From the NCBI RefSeq assembly GCF_036226445.1, contig NZ_CP108474.1, forward strand, positions 1,736,001 through 1,800,000: DNA of 64,000 bases, given 5' to 3'. The stretch is from Streptomyces sp. NBC_01255 (lineage in GTDB: Bacteria > Actinomycetota > Actinomycetes > Streptomycetales > Streptomycetaceae). The notes under the pieces were generated by a model that saw only the letters and a program-made list of their open reading frames with translations, was not told the DNA's origin and searched no databases. Made by a program: the position numbers and the translations under genes. This document shows positions 46,269-55,474 of this stretch, piece after piece (the first letter of the stretch is position 1; every line of letters begins with the position of its first letter).

Positions 46269-47188
46269 GGTCTGCAGACACGAGCGCCGTGGACACCAGC
46301 GCCGCGGACATCCGGCGCGTGGGCGTCGTCGGTGGCGGTCAGATGGGCGCCGGCGTCGCCGAGGTCTGCGCACGCGCCGGACTCGACACCATCCTGCGCG
46401 AGGTGAGCGGTCCGGCCGCCGCAGCCGCCCGCGAACGGATCGCGGTCTCCCTCGAACGGGCCGTCCAGCGGGGCAAGCTCGACCGGTCCTCCGCCGAGAG
46501 CGCGCTCGACCGGATCACCGTCACCTCCGACCTCGGAGACCTGGCGGACCGGCAGCTCGTGGTCGAGGCGGTCGTCGAGGACGCCGACGCCAAGACCGAG
46601 GTGTTCACGGCCCTCGACAAGGTCGTCGCCGATCCCGAGGCGATCCTCGCCACCAACACGTCCTCCCTCCCCGTCATGCGCCTGGGCATGGCCACGAGCC
46701 GCGCCGACCGGGTCGTGGGACTCCACTTCTTCAACCCGGTCCCGGTGCTCCCCCTCGTCGAGGTCGTGACCACCCTGCACACCGCCGAGACCACGCGGCG
46801 GACCGTCACCGACTTCGCCACGACCACCCTCGGCAAGACCGTCATCCGGTCCACCGACCGGGCCGGCTTCGTGGTCAACGCCCTGCTCGTGCCGTACCTC
46901 TTGTCCGCGATCCGGATGACCGAGTCGGGCTTCGCGTCGCCGGCCGACGTGGACCGGGGGATGGAACTGGGCTGCGCCCACCCGATGGGACCGCTCCGGC
47001 TCGCCGACCTGATCGGCCTCGACACCGTCGCCTCCATCGCCGGCTCGCTCTACGACGAGTTCAAGGAACCGCTGTACGCCCCGCCCCCACTGCTCCTGCG
47101 GATGGTCGAGGCGGGCCTCCTGGGGCGCAAGGCAGGACGCGGATTCCATGGATACGACCGGGAGGAGAGACCCGGTACCCCAGGCTGA
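46265..47188 (+). CDS. 3-hydroxyacyl-CoA (3-hydroxybutyryl-CoA) dehydrogenase
   Basis: An NAD(P)-dependent dehydrogenase of 307 residues for short-chain acyl-CoA. The dinucleotide loop is VGVVGGGQMGAGVAEVCARAG; the catalytic Ser-His pair lies in TNTSSLPVM and VVGLHFFNPVPVLPLVEVV; the C-terminal domain has GFVVNALLVPYLLSAIRM. ATG 46265 overlaps the aceB stop. Coupling to the glyoxylate shunt suggests joint use of acetyl-CoA from butyrate or polyhydroxybutyrate. The last ~10 residues are Gly/Pro-rich and extend past the domain. Confidence 0.93.
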   Translation: MRSADTSAVDTSAADIRRVGVVGGGQMGAGVAEVCARAGLDTILREVSGPAAAAARERIAVSLERAVQRGKLDRSSAESALDRITVTSDLGDLADRQLVVEAVVEDADAKTEVFTALDKVVADPEAILATNTSSLPVMRLGMATSRADRVVGLHFFNPVPVLPLVEVVTTLHTAETTRRTVTDFATTTLGKTVIRSTDRAGFVVNALLVPYLLSAIRMTESGFASPADVDRGMELGCAHPMGPLRLADLIGLDTVASIAGSLYDEFKEPLYAPPPLLLRMVEAGLLGRKAGRGFHGYDREERPGTPG

Positions 47189-47207
47189 CGACCCTGGGTG
47201 GCAGCGC

Positions 47208-47275
47208 GGGGCACCGGGTGAGGGTCCGGTGCCCCGTGCGGAGGGCGGGTGGCGCTGTGGCGCTGCCCGCCCTCC
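47208..47275 (+). terminator. Two consecutive hairpins after the glyoxylate operon
   Basis: GGGGCACCGG (47208-47217) pairs with CCGGTGCCCC (47226-47235). A second stem, GGAGGGCGGG (47240-47249) with CCCGCCCTCC (47266-47275), follows. They lie just after the dehydrogenase stop. The gap 47189-47577 otherwise holds no gene that I can support. Confidence 0.78.
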
Positions 47276-47484
47276 CGTCATTTCGGGACCCCGTGTTTCT
47301 GATTTCATGAACCCGATCCCGCAAGTGGAACGAGAGTTCACCATCAGGCTTCTGGAATGGGAGCACGCCATCATCGCCATGGCGTTTCGAGTTTCGACGC
47401 ATGAGGTGACCTCGCCTCGGTAGCCGCCGATCCACGGCCAGAGGCGAATCGGTCAATCGGGTCATCCATGTGACCGAAATCGGG

Positions 47485-47561
47485 TCCGGCACGCCTCGCC
47501 GGCTGATCCTGGATCCCGAATTCGGAATTCCGAATCCCGAATTCCGGGGAGGCGTGCCGGA
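47485..47561. terminator. Nested palindrome downstream of the MFS gene
   Basis: The outer stem TCCGGCACGCCTC (47485-47497) pairs perfectly with GAGGCGTGCCGGA (47549-47561). Inside lies the 16-base perfect palindrome ATTCGGAATTCCGAAT (47520-47535) and further GAATTC-rich repeats, giving an AT-richer cruciform. It follows the stop of the minus-strand MFS gene by 17 bases, fitting a terminator. Confidence 0.7.
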
Positions 47562-47577
47562 GCGTCAGCGTCGTCCG

Positions 47578-48924
47578 TCAGGGCTTTCGTACCGCGGCGA
47601 TGGCCACCGCTCCGATCACACACGCGACGGCCGCCGCGACGTAGGCCAGGTGGTAGCCCGTGAGCTGGTCACCGCTGGTCGCCGCGATCAGGACCATGAC
47701 CGCCACACCGACGCTGGCGCCGATCTGCTGCGCCACGACGTTCACCGCGCCGGCGACCGCGTGTCGCTCCGGCGGCACGCCGGTGAGCGCGGCGGACGTC
47801 ATCGAGGGGAAGTTCAGCCCCTGGCCGATGCCGCTGACGACCAGGCCGGGCAGCACGTGCAGCACGTAACTGCCGTCCTGCGGCGTGCTCAGCCACAGTC
47901 CCGTTCCCACGCCGATCAGGACGAGCCCGACGGCCATCAGCGTGCGCGGGGTGTGCCGGGCGAGCAGGCGCCCGGTCGCGAAGTTGGCGGTGAGGAACAC
48001 GGCCACCGACATCGGCACGAGCGCGAGACCGGACTCGAGCGGGGAGTAGTCCAGCATGCCCTGCAGATACAGCGGCGCGAAGAACAACATCCCGACCGAG
48101 CCCATGTACTGGAGGAACGCCGCCAGGCTCGCGGCCCGTACCGACGCGATCCGGAAGAGGCCGAGAGGGAGGACCGGGTCGGCGGTGCGGTGCTCGCGCA
48201 CCACGAAGAACACCAGGAACGCCACCGCGGCGGAGAGCGCGATCCAGGCCGCCGCGCCGCCGGTGCTCACGCCGACGATCAGCAGGGTGAGGCCGAGCGT
48301 GCCGGTGATCGCACCGGGCAGGTCCAGGCTGCCGCCGCGCCCGACACCGCCGGGCAGCCCGGCGCGCGTCGCGGCCAGCACGACGAGACCCAGGGCCACC
48401 GAGAACCACAACACCGACCGCCAGCCGAAGAACTGGGTCAGCACGCCGCCCAGCAGCACCCCGCCGCTGAAGCTCGCGGCGCCGACCGCCGCGTACACGC
48501 TGAATGCCCGGTTGCGCTCCGGGCCGGCCGGGAACACCTCGGTCAGCAGGGCCAGTGCGGCCGGACCCGACAGGGCCGCGCCGATGCCCTGGACCGCCCG
48601 CGCGCCGAGCAGCACCGCGGTGTCCGGCGCCACGGCCCCGACCAGCGCGGCCGCCGTGAACAGGGCGACCCCGAACTCGAACACGCGCCGGCGGCCCAGC
48701 ACGTCGGCCAGGCGGCCGCCCACCAACAGGAAGCCGGCGAACGTCACGGCGTAGGCGATCATGACCCACTGGAGCGTGCTGTCGTCCAGGCCGAAACGCG
48801 CTCCGACCGACGGAAGCGCGGCGTTGAGCACCCCGAGACCGCTCACGTCCAGCGCGAGCGCTCCGGCCAGTACGCCGAGTGCCAGGCCCGGCCTGTGCCG
48901 TGGCATCACCTCGATACCGGTCAT
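47578..48924 (-). CDS. MFS exporter (DHA2 type) beside the PKS-NRPS cluster
   Basis: A drug/metabolite exporter of 448 residues. Helices begin GVLAGALALDVSGLGVLNAAL; motif A is GRLADVLGRRRVFEFG; the central repeats include GAASFSGGVLLGGVLTQFFG and GAVNVVAQQIGASVGVAVM. It is divergent from the hybrid PKS-NRPS and probably exports its product or confers resistance. Its ATG overlaps the stop of a small upstream frame (48921-49241) by ATGA, so translation may be coupled. Confidence 0.9.
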   Translation of the reverse strand: MTGIEVMPRHRPGLALGVLAGALALDVSGLGVLNAALPSVGARFGLDDSTLQWVMIAYAVTFAGFLLVGGRLADVLGRRRVFEFGVALFTAAALVGAVAPDTAVLLGARAVQGIGAALSGPAALALLTEVFPAGPERNRAFSVYAAVGAASFSGGVLLGGVLTQFFGWRSVLWFSVALGLVVLAATRAGLPGGVGRGGSLDLPGAITGTLGLTLLIVGVSTGGAAAWIALSAAVAFLVFFVVREHRTADPVLPLGLFRIASVRAASLAAFLQYMGSVGMLFFAPLYLQGMLDYSPLESGLALVPMSVAVFLTANFATGRLLARHTPRTLMAVGLVLIGVGTGLWLSTPQDGSYVLHVLPGLVVSGIGQGLNFPSMTSAALTGVPPERHAVAGAVNVVAQQIGASVGVAVMVLIAATSGDQLTGYHLAYVAAAVACVIGAVAIAAVRKP

Positions 48925-49241
48925 GCGTCACCCGCAACCGTGACAGGCGTGTGCGGGGGACGCCTGAATAAAGCAATGTCGACATCGGCCGAAAACACTT
49001 GCCGCACGGTGGCAAGTTCCTTTCGGTGGTTCATGTATTTCATGCCGAGCAGCTTGCAAGGTCGTCCGCCCGCTGTCCAGTCCGCCTCGAATCCCAGGAA
49101 CTTCCGAACCACTCCACACGCATTGATCGAGTCGATCCGGTCAGCCGGGGCCCAAATCACGCCAGCGCACCATCCGACCCCGGAGGCACCCTTGTCTCGC
49201 CTTTCCCAGAGTGGCAGTCTGATGTTGGTCGATCGGGGCAA
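48921..49241 (-). CDS. Possible small protein coupled to the MFS exporter
   Basis: A 106-residue frame, unrecognised, ending in ATGA overlap with the exporter start. The C-terminal half (LLGMKYMNHRKELATVRQVF; SADVDIALFRRPPHTPV) looks like plausible protein, but third-position GC there is only about 60 percent, far below the neighbours, and no ribosome binding site is clear. The real start may be one of the internal Met. It may instead be a leader frame or non-coding. Low GC also marks the first ~200 bases of the adjacent synthase gene. Confidence 0.35.
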   Translation of the reverse strand: MPRSTNIRLPLWERRDKGASGVGWCAGVIWAPADRIDSINACGVVRKFLGFEADWTAGGRPCKLLGMKYMNHRKELATVRQVFSADVDIALFRRPPHTPVTVAGDA

Positions 49242-49325
49242 CTACTTCGTCATACGGGCCATTTAAGCCCGCTGGTTCTAGACCTGGGATCGCCGTCGCG
49301 GAGCGACGCGACCAGGAGCGCGCGG

Positions 49326-49344
49326 ATGACTCGACATGAGTCAT
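49326..49344. promoter_or_regulatory. Inverted repeat ATGACTC-N5-GAGTCAT, candidate operator
   Basis: ATGACTC (49326-49332) and GAGTCAT (49338-49344) are perfect 7-base reverse complements with a 5-base spacer, 124 bases upstream of the hybrid synthase start in the divergent region facing the exporter. It is symmetrical enough to bind a dimeric regulator; no regulator gene for it is in the cluster. Confidence 0.5.
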
Positions 49345-49468
49345 TTCGAGACCGCAGGCCGCGGCCGTGTCCACCGACGCGGCCCGTACGTGCGCCGCAG
49401 CCCTCTCCATCGTCCTGCCACGACACAGCTCTGTCGGCCCATACCACCCGCCCTGCTGAGGAGCCGTA

Positions 49469-52400
49469 ATGCCCCAAAAGCATGCAGAACGAGATCGGCA
49501 TGCCTTAACGGAGTTTCTTCTTTCTCGCATTGTCGAGCTGATGGATCTGCCCAAGGGCTCGGTGGACCGCTGGACACCGATGCACCGATACGGTCTCGAT
49601 TCACTTAAATTCACCCATCTCGCCACCTCCTTATCCGAATTCGTCGGCTGGAAGGTTCCCGTCACCTGGATGTGGCAATACCCCTCCGTCGACGAGCTGT
49701 GCCGGGCTCTCGTGGACGGCCCGCGGGCGGCGGAGCCCACGCCCGGCACCGAGCGCCGTACGGCCTCGCACGAGCCCGTCGCGATCGTGGGCATCGGCTG
49801 CCGCTTCCCCGGCGGGCCCGACCCGTCCTCCTTCTGGACGTTCCTGTCCGAGGGCCGCGACGCCGTCGGTCCGGTACCGGCCGCCCGCCGCGACCTGCTG
49901 CGCGGCTCGGCTCGCTGGGGCGGGTTCATCGACGGCATCGACCAGTTCGATCCGCTGTTCTTCGGCATCTCCCCCCGCGAAGCCGTCCAGATGGATCCAC
50001 AGCAGCGCCTGATCCTGGAGCTCGCCTGGGAGGCGCTGGAGGACGCGGGCGTCGCGCCCGACAGCCTCGTCGGCACCGAGACCGGCGTGTTCATGGCCTC
50101 CTGCTGGGGCGACTACGCCGCGCTCGCGCACTACCGCGGGCCCGACGTCCAGATCACCCCGCACACCGCGACCGGCATGCACGACGGCATCATCGCCAAC
50201 CGCGTCTCCTACGTCCTCGGCCTCCAGGGCCCGAGCATGGCCATCGACGCCGCCTGCGCCGGGTCGCTGGTCTCGGTGCACGCGGGTTGCCAGTCGATCT
50301 GGATGGGAGAGAGCGAGCTGGTCCTCGCCGGAGGCGTGAACCTGAGCTTCGTCTCCGACTACTACACCGCCATGGACGCGATGGGCGCGCTCGCCCCGGA
50401 CGGCCGCTGCAAGTCGTTCGACGCCCGGGCCGACGGCTACGTCCGCGGCGAGGGCGCCGGAGTCGTCGTACTCGCCCCGCTGAGCGTGGCCCTCGAACGC
50501 GACCTGCCCGTCTACTGCGTGATCAAGGGCAGCTCCTCCCAGAACGACGGTCTGAGCAACGGCATGACCGCGCCGAACCCGCAGGCGCAGGAGCTGATGC
50601 TCCGCAACGCGTACCGGCGGGCCGGTATCGCGCCGTCCCTCGTGGACTACATCGAGTGCCACGGCTCCGCGACCCCCCTCGGCGACCCCATCGAGGCCAA
50701 CGCCATCGGCGCGGTCCTGGGCGGCGACCGCGCCGAGCCGCTGCGGCTCGGCTCCGTCAAGTCCAACGTCGGACATCTGGAGGCGGCGGCCGGCATCGTC
50801 GGCCTGGTCAAGCTCGCGCTGTCGATCCGCAACCGCGTGCTGCCGCCCAGCCTGCACTACACCTCCCCGAACCCGCAGATCCTGTTCGACGAGTACAACC
50901 TCACCGTCCAGGACCGGCTCACGGCATGGCCCCGGCGGTCGGACGCGCGCCGCGGCGGCGTCAGCTCGTTCGGCTTCGGCGGCGCGATCTGTCACGTCGT
51001 CGTCGAGGAACTGCCGCAGCCCGAGGGCACGCTCCTCCTGCTGGCCGAGGACTCACCGGAGGCTCTGGCCGAACGGGCCGCGGCGCTGCGCGACGAGGAC
51101 GACCTGCGAGCGGTCTGCCGGCGGACTCCCGGCGACGGAACGTTCCGGCTCGCCGCCGCCGCCCGTGACCTGACCGAACTCAGGACGCAGCTGGACGCCT
51201 TCACCGGCGGCACGCCGGCCGACGGGCTGAACGTCGGGGAAGCGACCGGACGCAGGCCCCGGGTGGCATTCCTCTTCTCGGGCAACGGCTCGCAGTGGGT
51301 GGGCATGGGCCGGCAACTCCTCGCCGGCATGCCCGTGTTCCGCCGGTCGATGATGCGCTCCGACAAGCGGATGCGGGAGCTGCTCGGCTTCTCGCTCGTC
51401 GACCAGATGCTGGCGGCCGACGGCCGCATCGACGACATGGACGTCTTCCAGCCGCTGCTGTTCTCGATCCAGGTCGCCCTGGCCGACGCCTGGCGCTCCC
51501 TGGGAGTGGAGCCGGACGTCGTCGTGGGACAGAGCGTCGGCGAGTTCGCCGCCTCCCACATCGCCGGCGCGCTCGACTTCGAGGACGCCTCCCGTCTTGC
51601 CGCCGGCCACGGCCGGCTGCTCCAGCAGCTCGCCGTCGGACGCGGCGACGGCATCGTGGTCACGACCGGTGCCGACGCCGTCAGGCCGTACCTGACCGGA
51701 CAGCTCACGATCGCCGGCCACAACGGCCTGCACTCGACGCTGGTCACCGGCACACCGCAGGAGATCGACGGACTCGTCCAGCGGCTGACCGACGAGGGCG
51801 TCACGAGCCACCGGGTGCGGATGGGCCATGCACCGCACTCGCCGCTGGTCGACCACGTCCTCGCCCCGCTGAAGGTCGAACTCGACGGCATCACGCCCCG
51901 GAGCACCCGCGTCCCGATGGTCTCGACGGTCACCGGCGCACTCGTCGACGGTACGGAGCTCGGGCCGGACTACTGGGCGGACAACCTGCGCGGGGAGATC
52001 CGGGTGGTCGACGCCCTGACGGCCCTGCACGACCACGACGTCGACGCCGTCATCGAGCTCAGTCCGCATCCCGTCCTGCTCAAGTCCGTGGCCGAGATCC
52101 TGCCGGAGGCGACCACCCTGCCCTCGCTCCGGCGCGGCACCGACGAGGCCTGGACCCTGCTCGGCTCGCTCGGCGCGCTGCACGCCGCCGGCCACCCCGT
52201 CACGCCCGGCCCGTTCCTCGCGGGTGACCGGGGACGACACGTCACGCCGAGCCAGGGCGACGCCGCGCCCGACGGGCAGGTGCACCTCGTGCCCGTCACG
52301 GCGCGCACAGCGGACGCGCTGGCCGACACCTGCCGCGAGCTGTCCAACCACGTCGAACGCGACGCGGGCCTGCGGGTCTCCGACCTCGCGTACACGCTCG

Positions 52401-55400
52401 CGACCCGGCGTACCCACCACAACCAGCGGATCGCGCTGTTCGCCCGCAACCGTCAGGACGTCCTGGACGGACTCGCCCGGGTCGCCGCCGGCCGGCCGCA
52501 CCCCGACGTCGTCACGGGCACGGTCGCCGGCAACAGCGACCGGCGGGTGGCGCTGGTGTTCTCCGGCGGCGGGACGCAGTGGGTCGGCATGGGACGGGAG
52601 CTCCTGCGTTCGCACGCCGGCTTCCGTACGTGGATGAACGCCTGCGACGCCGCCGTGCGGGCGGCCGGCGGCTGCTCGGTGCTCGACCAGCTCGACGCCC
52701 CGGCCGACGAGGCCCGGTTCGAGGAGATGGACTTCCAGCAGCCCGTGCTGTTCGCCTTGCAGGTCTCGCTGGCGAAGGTCTGGCTCGGACTCGGCATCCA
52801 GCCGGCCGCCGTCGTCGGGCACAGCCTGGGCGAGGTCGCGGCCGCCTGTGTCGCCGGGTCGCTGTCGCTGGACGACGCCGCCCGTGTCGTGGTCGCCCGG
52901 TCGCACCTGCTCGAACGGAAGGCGGCCGCCGGGGCCATGATCTCGGTCGACCTGCCGGAGCAGGAGCTGCTGCCGAGGATCGCCCCGTACGCGGAGCACG
53001 TGGCCATCGCCGTGGTGAACAGCCCCACCAGCGCGGCGGTTTCGGGCTCGCCCGAGGGCATCAACGCCCTGGAGGCCGACCTGAAGCAAGCCGGGATCTC
53101 GACCAGGAGGATCCGGGTCGAGCGGCCGGTGCACAGCCCCGGCATGGATCCGCTGATCCAGCCGCTGCGCGAACGCATCGACGGGATCAGCCCGTTGACG
53201 AACACGATCGAGTTCCGTTCCACGGCACTGGCCGACACGGTGAACCCGGTCACGGACGTCGACTACTGGGTGCACAACCTGCGCAACCAGGTGCGGTTCG
53301 CCGAGACGATCGGTGCGCTGGTCGACGAGGGTGTCGGCACCTTCATCGAGATCGGCCCGCACGAGACGCTGCGCGGCGCGGTCGAGGAGATCGCGCTGAC
53401 CCGTGGCGCCCGTGTGCACGCGATCAACTCCCTGCGGCGCGACGAGAGCGACGTCCGCTGCCTGCTGGGGGCGGCCGCTTCGCTGTACGTCCGGGGGCTG
53501 CCGCTGACCTTCGACTCGTTGTTCACCGACGACGTCGAGGTCGTGGAAACCCCGCTCGTGCAATGGCAGAAGGACCGCTACTGGCTGGACACCGCGCCTG
53601 TCCCCCACGTCGCGTCGACACCGACACCGACCGCCGAGAACGTGACCGATTCCGTGGCTGTCACTGTGGCCGGGTCCGTCGTCGAATCCGTGGCGGACAG
53701 GCCGCTGAAGGACGTCGTCCTCGGCGAGCTCGCCGACGCGCTGGGTGTGCCGGCCGGCACGCTCGACGCCGGCGCCGAACTGCGGGACTTCGGTCTCGAC
53801 TCGATGCTGGCGATCCGCCTCGTCAACAGGCTGCAGTCGCTGTTCGGACAGCGCGTGTCGCCGGTGGTGTTCCTGGACGGCCGGACCATATCCGAGGTCG
53901 TCGACCACGTCGTCGAGACCATCGGGGGGACGCCGGAACCGCAGGCGAAGGCTGTGGCAAAGCCTGCACCGGCACCCGAGCCCCAGCCGGCCCGGTCGTT
54001 CCTCGACGACCTGTCCGAGGTGGACGCCGAGGAGCTGGTGGAGGAGCTGGTCGCTCGCGGGTTCCTGGATCCCGCCGACGCACCGGCGTCGGAGCGGCTG
54101 CGGGCCGGCGGTCTCGGTCTCGAACTGGCGCCGGCGTCCCACGGCCAGGCCTCGCTGTGGTTCATGCAGCAGGTCTCACCGGACGCCGTGCCCTACAACT
54201 TCATGGTGGCGGCCCGGATCCGTGCCGAGGTCGACGAGAAGGCGCTCGACCTCGCCGTACGGGCCGTGATGGAGCGGCATCCCGCGCTGCGCACGCTCTT
54301 CGTCGAGGCCGGCGGCCGGCCGCACCAGGTCATCCTGGACGAGCCGGTGTACGAGTTCCTCGTCGTGGACAGCACGGACCTGGACGACGAACAGGCGCGC
54401 GAGGAACTGGCCGAGTACGGGCACGAGCCGCTGGACCTGGACAACGGGCCGTTGGTGCGCGTGGTGTTGATGACACGCGGGCCCGCGGACCACTACCTGC
54501 TGGTGCTCGTGCACCACATCGCTTCGGACGCGGCCTCGGCGGACGTGATGATCCGGGAGCTCCAGGAGTTCTACGCGGGCGCCGACCCCGCCGCCCGTGA
54601 ACCGGTCGCTCCCTACACGGAGTTCGTCGCCTGGGAGCGGGAGTGGCTGGCCGGCCCTGCGGCCGACGCGGCGCTGGAGTGGTGGTCGGGGAAGCTGGCC
54701 GACCCGCCCGCCCACCTCGACCTGTCCACCAGGGAGCGGCCCCCGGGCGTCACCTACGAAGGCCGCGACCTGACGCTCCGCTGGAGCGCCGAAGAGGCGC
54801 GGCTGCTCAGGGAGTTCGCGGTACGCGAGGGCGTGTCGATCAGCACCGTCGTCCTGGCCGGCTTCTTCGCGACCCTCAACCGCGCGGCCGGGGTCGAGGA
54901 CTCCGTCCTGGCCACCGCCGTCGCCCAACGCGCCGAACCCGGCTGGGAGTCCGCGATCGGCTATTACCTCAACACGGTGCTGGTACGCGCGGAGCCGTCC
55001 GGCGACCGCAGTTTCCGGGACCTGCTGGGCGAGGTCCACGCCTTCTCGCTCGGCCTGGTCGAGCACATGAACTACCCGCTCGACCTGCTGGCATCCCATC
55101 TGAAGCCGCCCCGGGCCGAGGGCCGTTCCCCGTGGTTCGACGTGGTGGTGAACTGGCTGTCCTCCGACGCGTTCCCCCGGTCCGTGAAGCTCTTCCACGG
55201 CATCGGCGACACCCTCGCGCCCGACGGCGCCCTCCCGCTCGAACCGCTCCAGGTGCGCAGGCACCTCGCCAAGTTCGACCTGGAGATCTCCATGGCCGAC
55301 ATCGACGGCGAGGTCGTCGGCCACATCCAGTACAAGCCGAGCTACCTGGAAAGGGAGACCGTGACGGCCCTGCTCGCGCTCTACCGCACCGTGCTCTTCG

Positions 55401-55474
55401 CCTCGATGGCCCAACCCGACCTGGCCCTGCGGGACATCGCGGCGAGCGGCCTCCCCGAGGAGTCGGACCAGTGA
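49469..55474 (+). CDS. Hybrid PKS-NRPS: ACP-KS-AT-AT-ACP-C
   Basis: A 2,001-residue assembly-line protein. Domains by residue: carrier ~10-85 (S45 in YGLDSLKF); ketosynthase ~101-515 (C263 in AIDAACAGSLVS, H398 in ECHGSATPLGD, H436 in SNVGHLEAAAG); acyltransferase 1 ~598-880 (S689 in VGQSVGEF, H790 in GHAPHS); acyltransferase 2 ~1026-1340 (S1119 in VGHSLGEV, H1222 in RPVHSPG); carrier ~1412-1487 (S1445 in FGLDSMLAI); condensation ~1550-1995 (HHIASD at 1682-1687). No reductive domains, so the product keeps a beta-keto group. AT1 has H714 where AT2 keeps R1144 that binds malonate carboxyl, suggesting starter and extender roles. ATG 49469 follows GAGGAG. The stop overlaps the next gene (GTGA). 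Confidence 0.95.
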   Translation: MPQKHAERDRHALTEFLLSRIVELMDLPKGSVDRWTPMHRYGLDSLKFTHLATSLSEFVGWKVPVTWMWQYPSVDELCRALVDGPRAAEPTPGTERRTASHEPVAIVGIGCRFPGGPDPSSFWTFLSEGRDAVGPVPAARRDLLRGSARWGGFIDGIDQFDPLFFGISPREAVQMDPQQRLILELAWEALEDAGVAPDSLVGTETGVFMASCWGDYAALAHYRGPDVQITPHTATGMHDGIIANRVSYVLGLQGPSMAIDAACAGSLVSVHAGCQSIWMGESELVLAGGVNLSFVSDYYTAMDAMGALAPDGRCKSFDARADGYVRGEGAGVVVLAPLSVALERDLPVYCVIKGSSSQNDGLSNGMTAPNPQAQELMLRNAYRRAGIAPSLVDYIECHGSATPLGDPIEANAIGAVLGGDRAEPLRLGSVKSNVGHLEAAAGIVGLVKLALSIRNRVLPPSLHYTSPNPQILFDEYNLTVQDRLTAWPRRSDARRGGVSSFGFGGAICHVVVEELPQPEGTLLLLAEDSPEALAERAAALRDEDDLRAVCRRTPGDGTFRLAAAARDLTELRTQLDAFTGGTPADGLNVGEATGRRPRVAFLFSGNGSQWVGMGRQLLAGMPVFRRSMMRSDKRMRELLGFSLVDQMLAADGRIDDMDVFQPLLFSIQVALADAWRSLGVEPDVVVGQSVGEFAASHIAGALDFEDASRLAAGHGRLLQQLAVGRGDGIVVTTGADAVRPYLTGQLTIAGHNGLHSTLVTGTPQEIDGLVQRLTDEGVTSHRVRMGHAPHSPLVDHVLAPLKVELDGITPRSTRVPMVSTVTGALVDGTELGPDYWADNLRGEIRVVDALTALHDHDVDAVIELSPHPVLLKSVAEILPEATTLPSLRRGTDEAWTLLGSLGALHAAGHPVTPGPFLAGDRGRHVTPSQGDAAPDGQVHLVPVTARTADALADTCRELSNHVERDAGLRVSDLAYTLATRRTHHNQRIALFARNRQDVLDGLARVAAGRPHPDVVTGTVAGNSDRRVALVFSGGGTQWVGMGRELLRSHAGFRTWMNACDAAVRAAGGCSVLDQLDAPADEARFEEMDFQQPVLFALQVSLAKVWLGLGIQPAAVVGHSLGEVAAACVAGSLSLDDAARVVVARSHLLERKAAAGAMISVDLPEQELLPRIAPYAEHVAIAVVNSPTSAAVSGSPEGINALEADLKQAGISTRRIRVERPVHSPGMDPLIQPLRERIDGISPLTNTIEFRSTALADTVNPVTDVDYWVHNLRNQVRFAETIGALVDEGVGTFIEIGPHETLRGAVEEIALTRGARVHAINSLRRDESDVRCLLGAAASLYVRGLPLTFDSLFTDDVEVVETPLVQWQKDRYWLDTAPVPHVASTPTPTAENVTDSVAVTVAGSVVESVADRPLKDVVLGELADALGVPAGTLDAGAELRDFGLDSMLAIRLVNRLQSLFGQRVSPVVFLDGRTISEVVDHVVETIGGTPEPQAKAVAKPAPAPEPQPARSFLDDLSEVDAEELVEELVARGFLDPADAPASERLRAGGLGLELAPASHGQASLWFMQQVSPDAVPYNFMVAARIRAEVDEKALDLAVRAVMERHPALRTLFVEAGGRPHQVILDEPVYEFLVVDSTDLDDEQAREELAEYGHEPLDLDNGPLVRVVLMTRGPADHYLLVLVHHIASDAASADVMIRELQEFYAGADPAAREPVAPYTEFVAWEREWLAGPAADAALEWWSGKLADPPAHLDLSTRERPPGVTYEGRDLTLRWSAEEARLLREFAVREGVSISTVVLAGFFATLNRAAGVEDSVLATAVAQRAEPGWESAIGYYLNTVLVRAEPSGDRSFRDLLGEVHAFSLGLVEHMNYPLDLLASHLKPPRAEGRSPWFDVVVNWLSSDAFPRSVKLFHGIGDTLAPDGALPLEPLQVRRHLAKFDLEISMADIDGEVVGHIQYKPSYLERETVTALLALYRTVLFASMAQPDLALRDIAASGLPEESDQ

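Noticed and set aside
49469..49725. MbtH-like or separate small carrier gene before the synthase
   Set aside because: The carrier-protein segment is in frame and continuous with the ketosynthase, so it is the first domain of the same protein.
51053..54142. A 1,029-codon minus-strand frame
   Set aside because: It is antisense to the AT-AT-ACP-C part of the hybrid synthase and has no recognisable motif.
54643..55470. N-terminal extension of the A-PCP gene
   Set aside because: The extra frame lies inside the condensation domain of the upstream gene. The GTGA overlap at 55471 gives a normal adenylation start.
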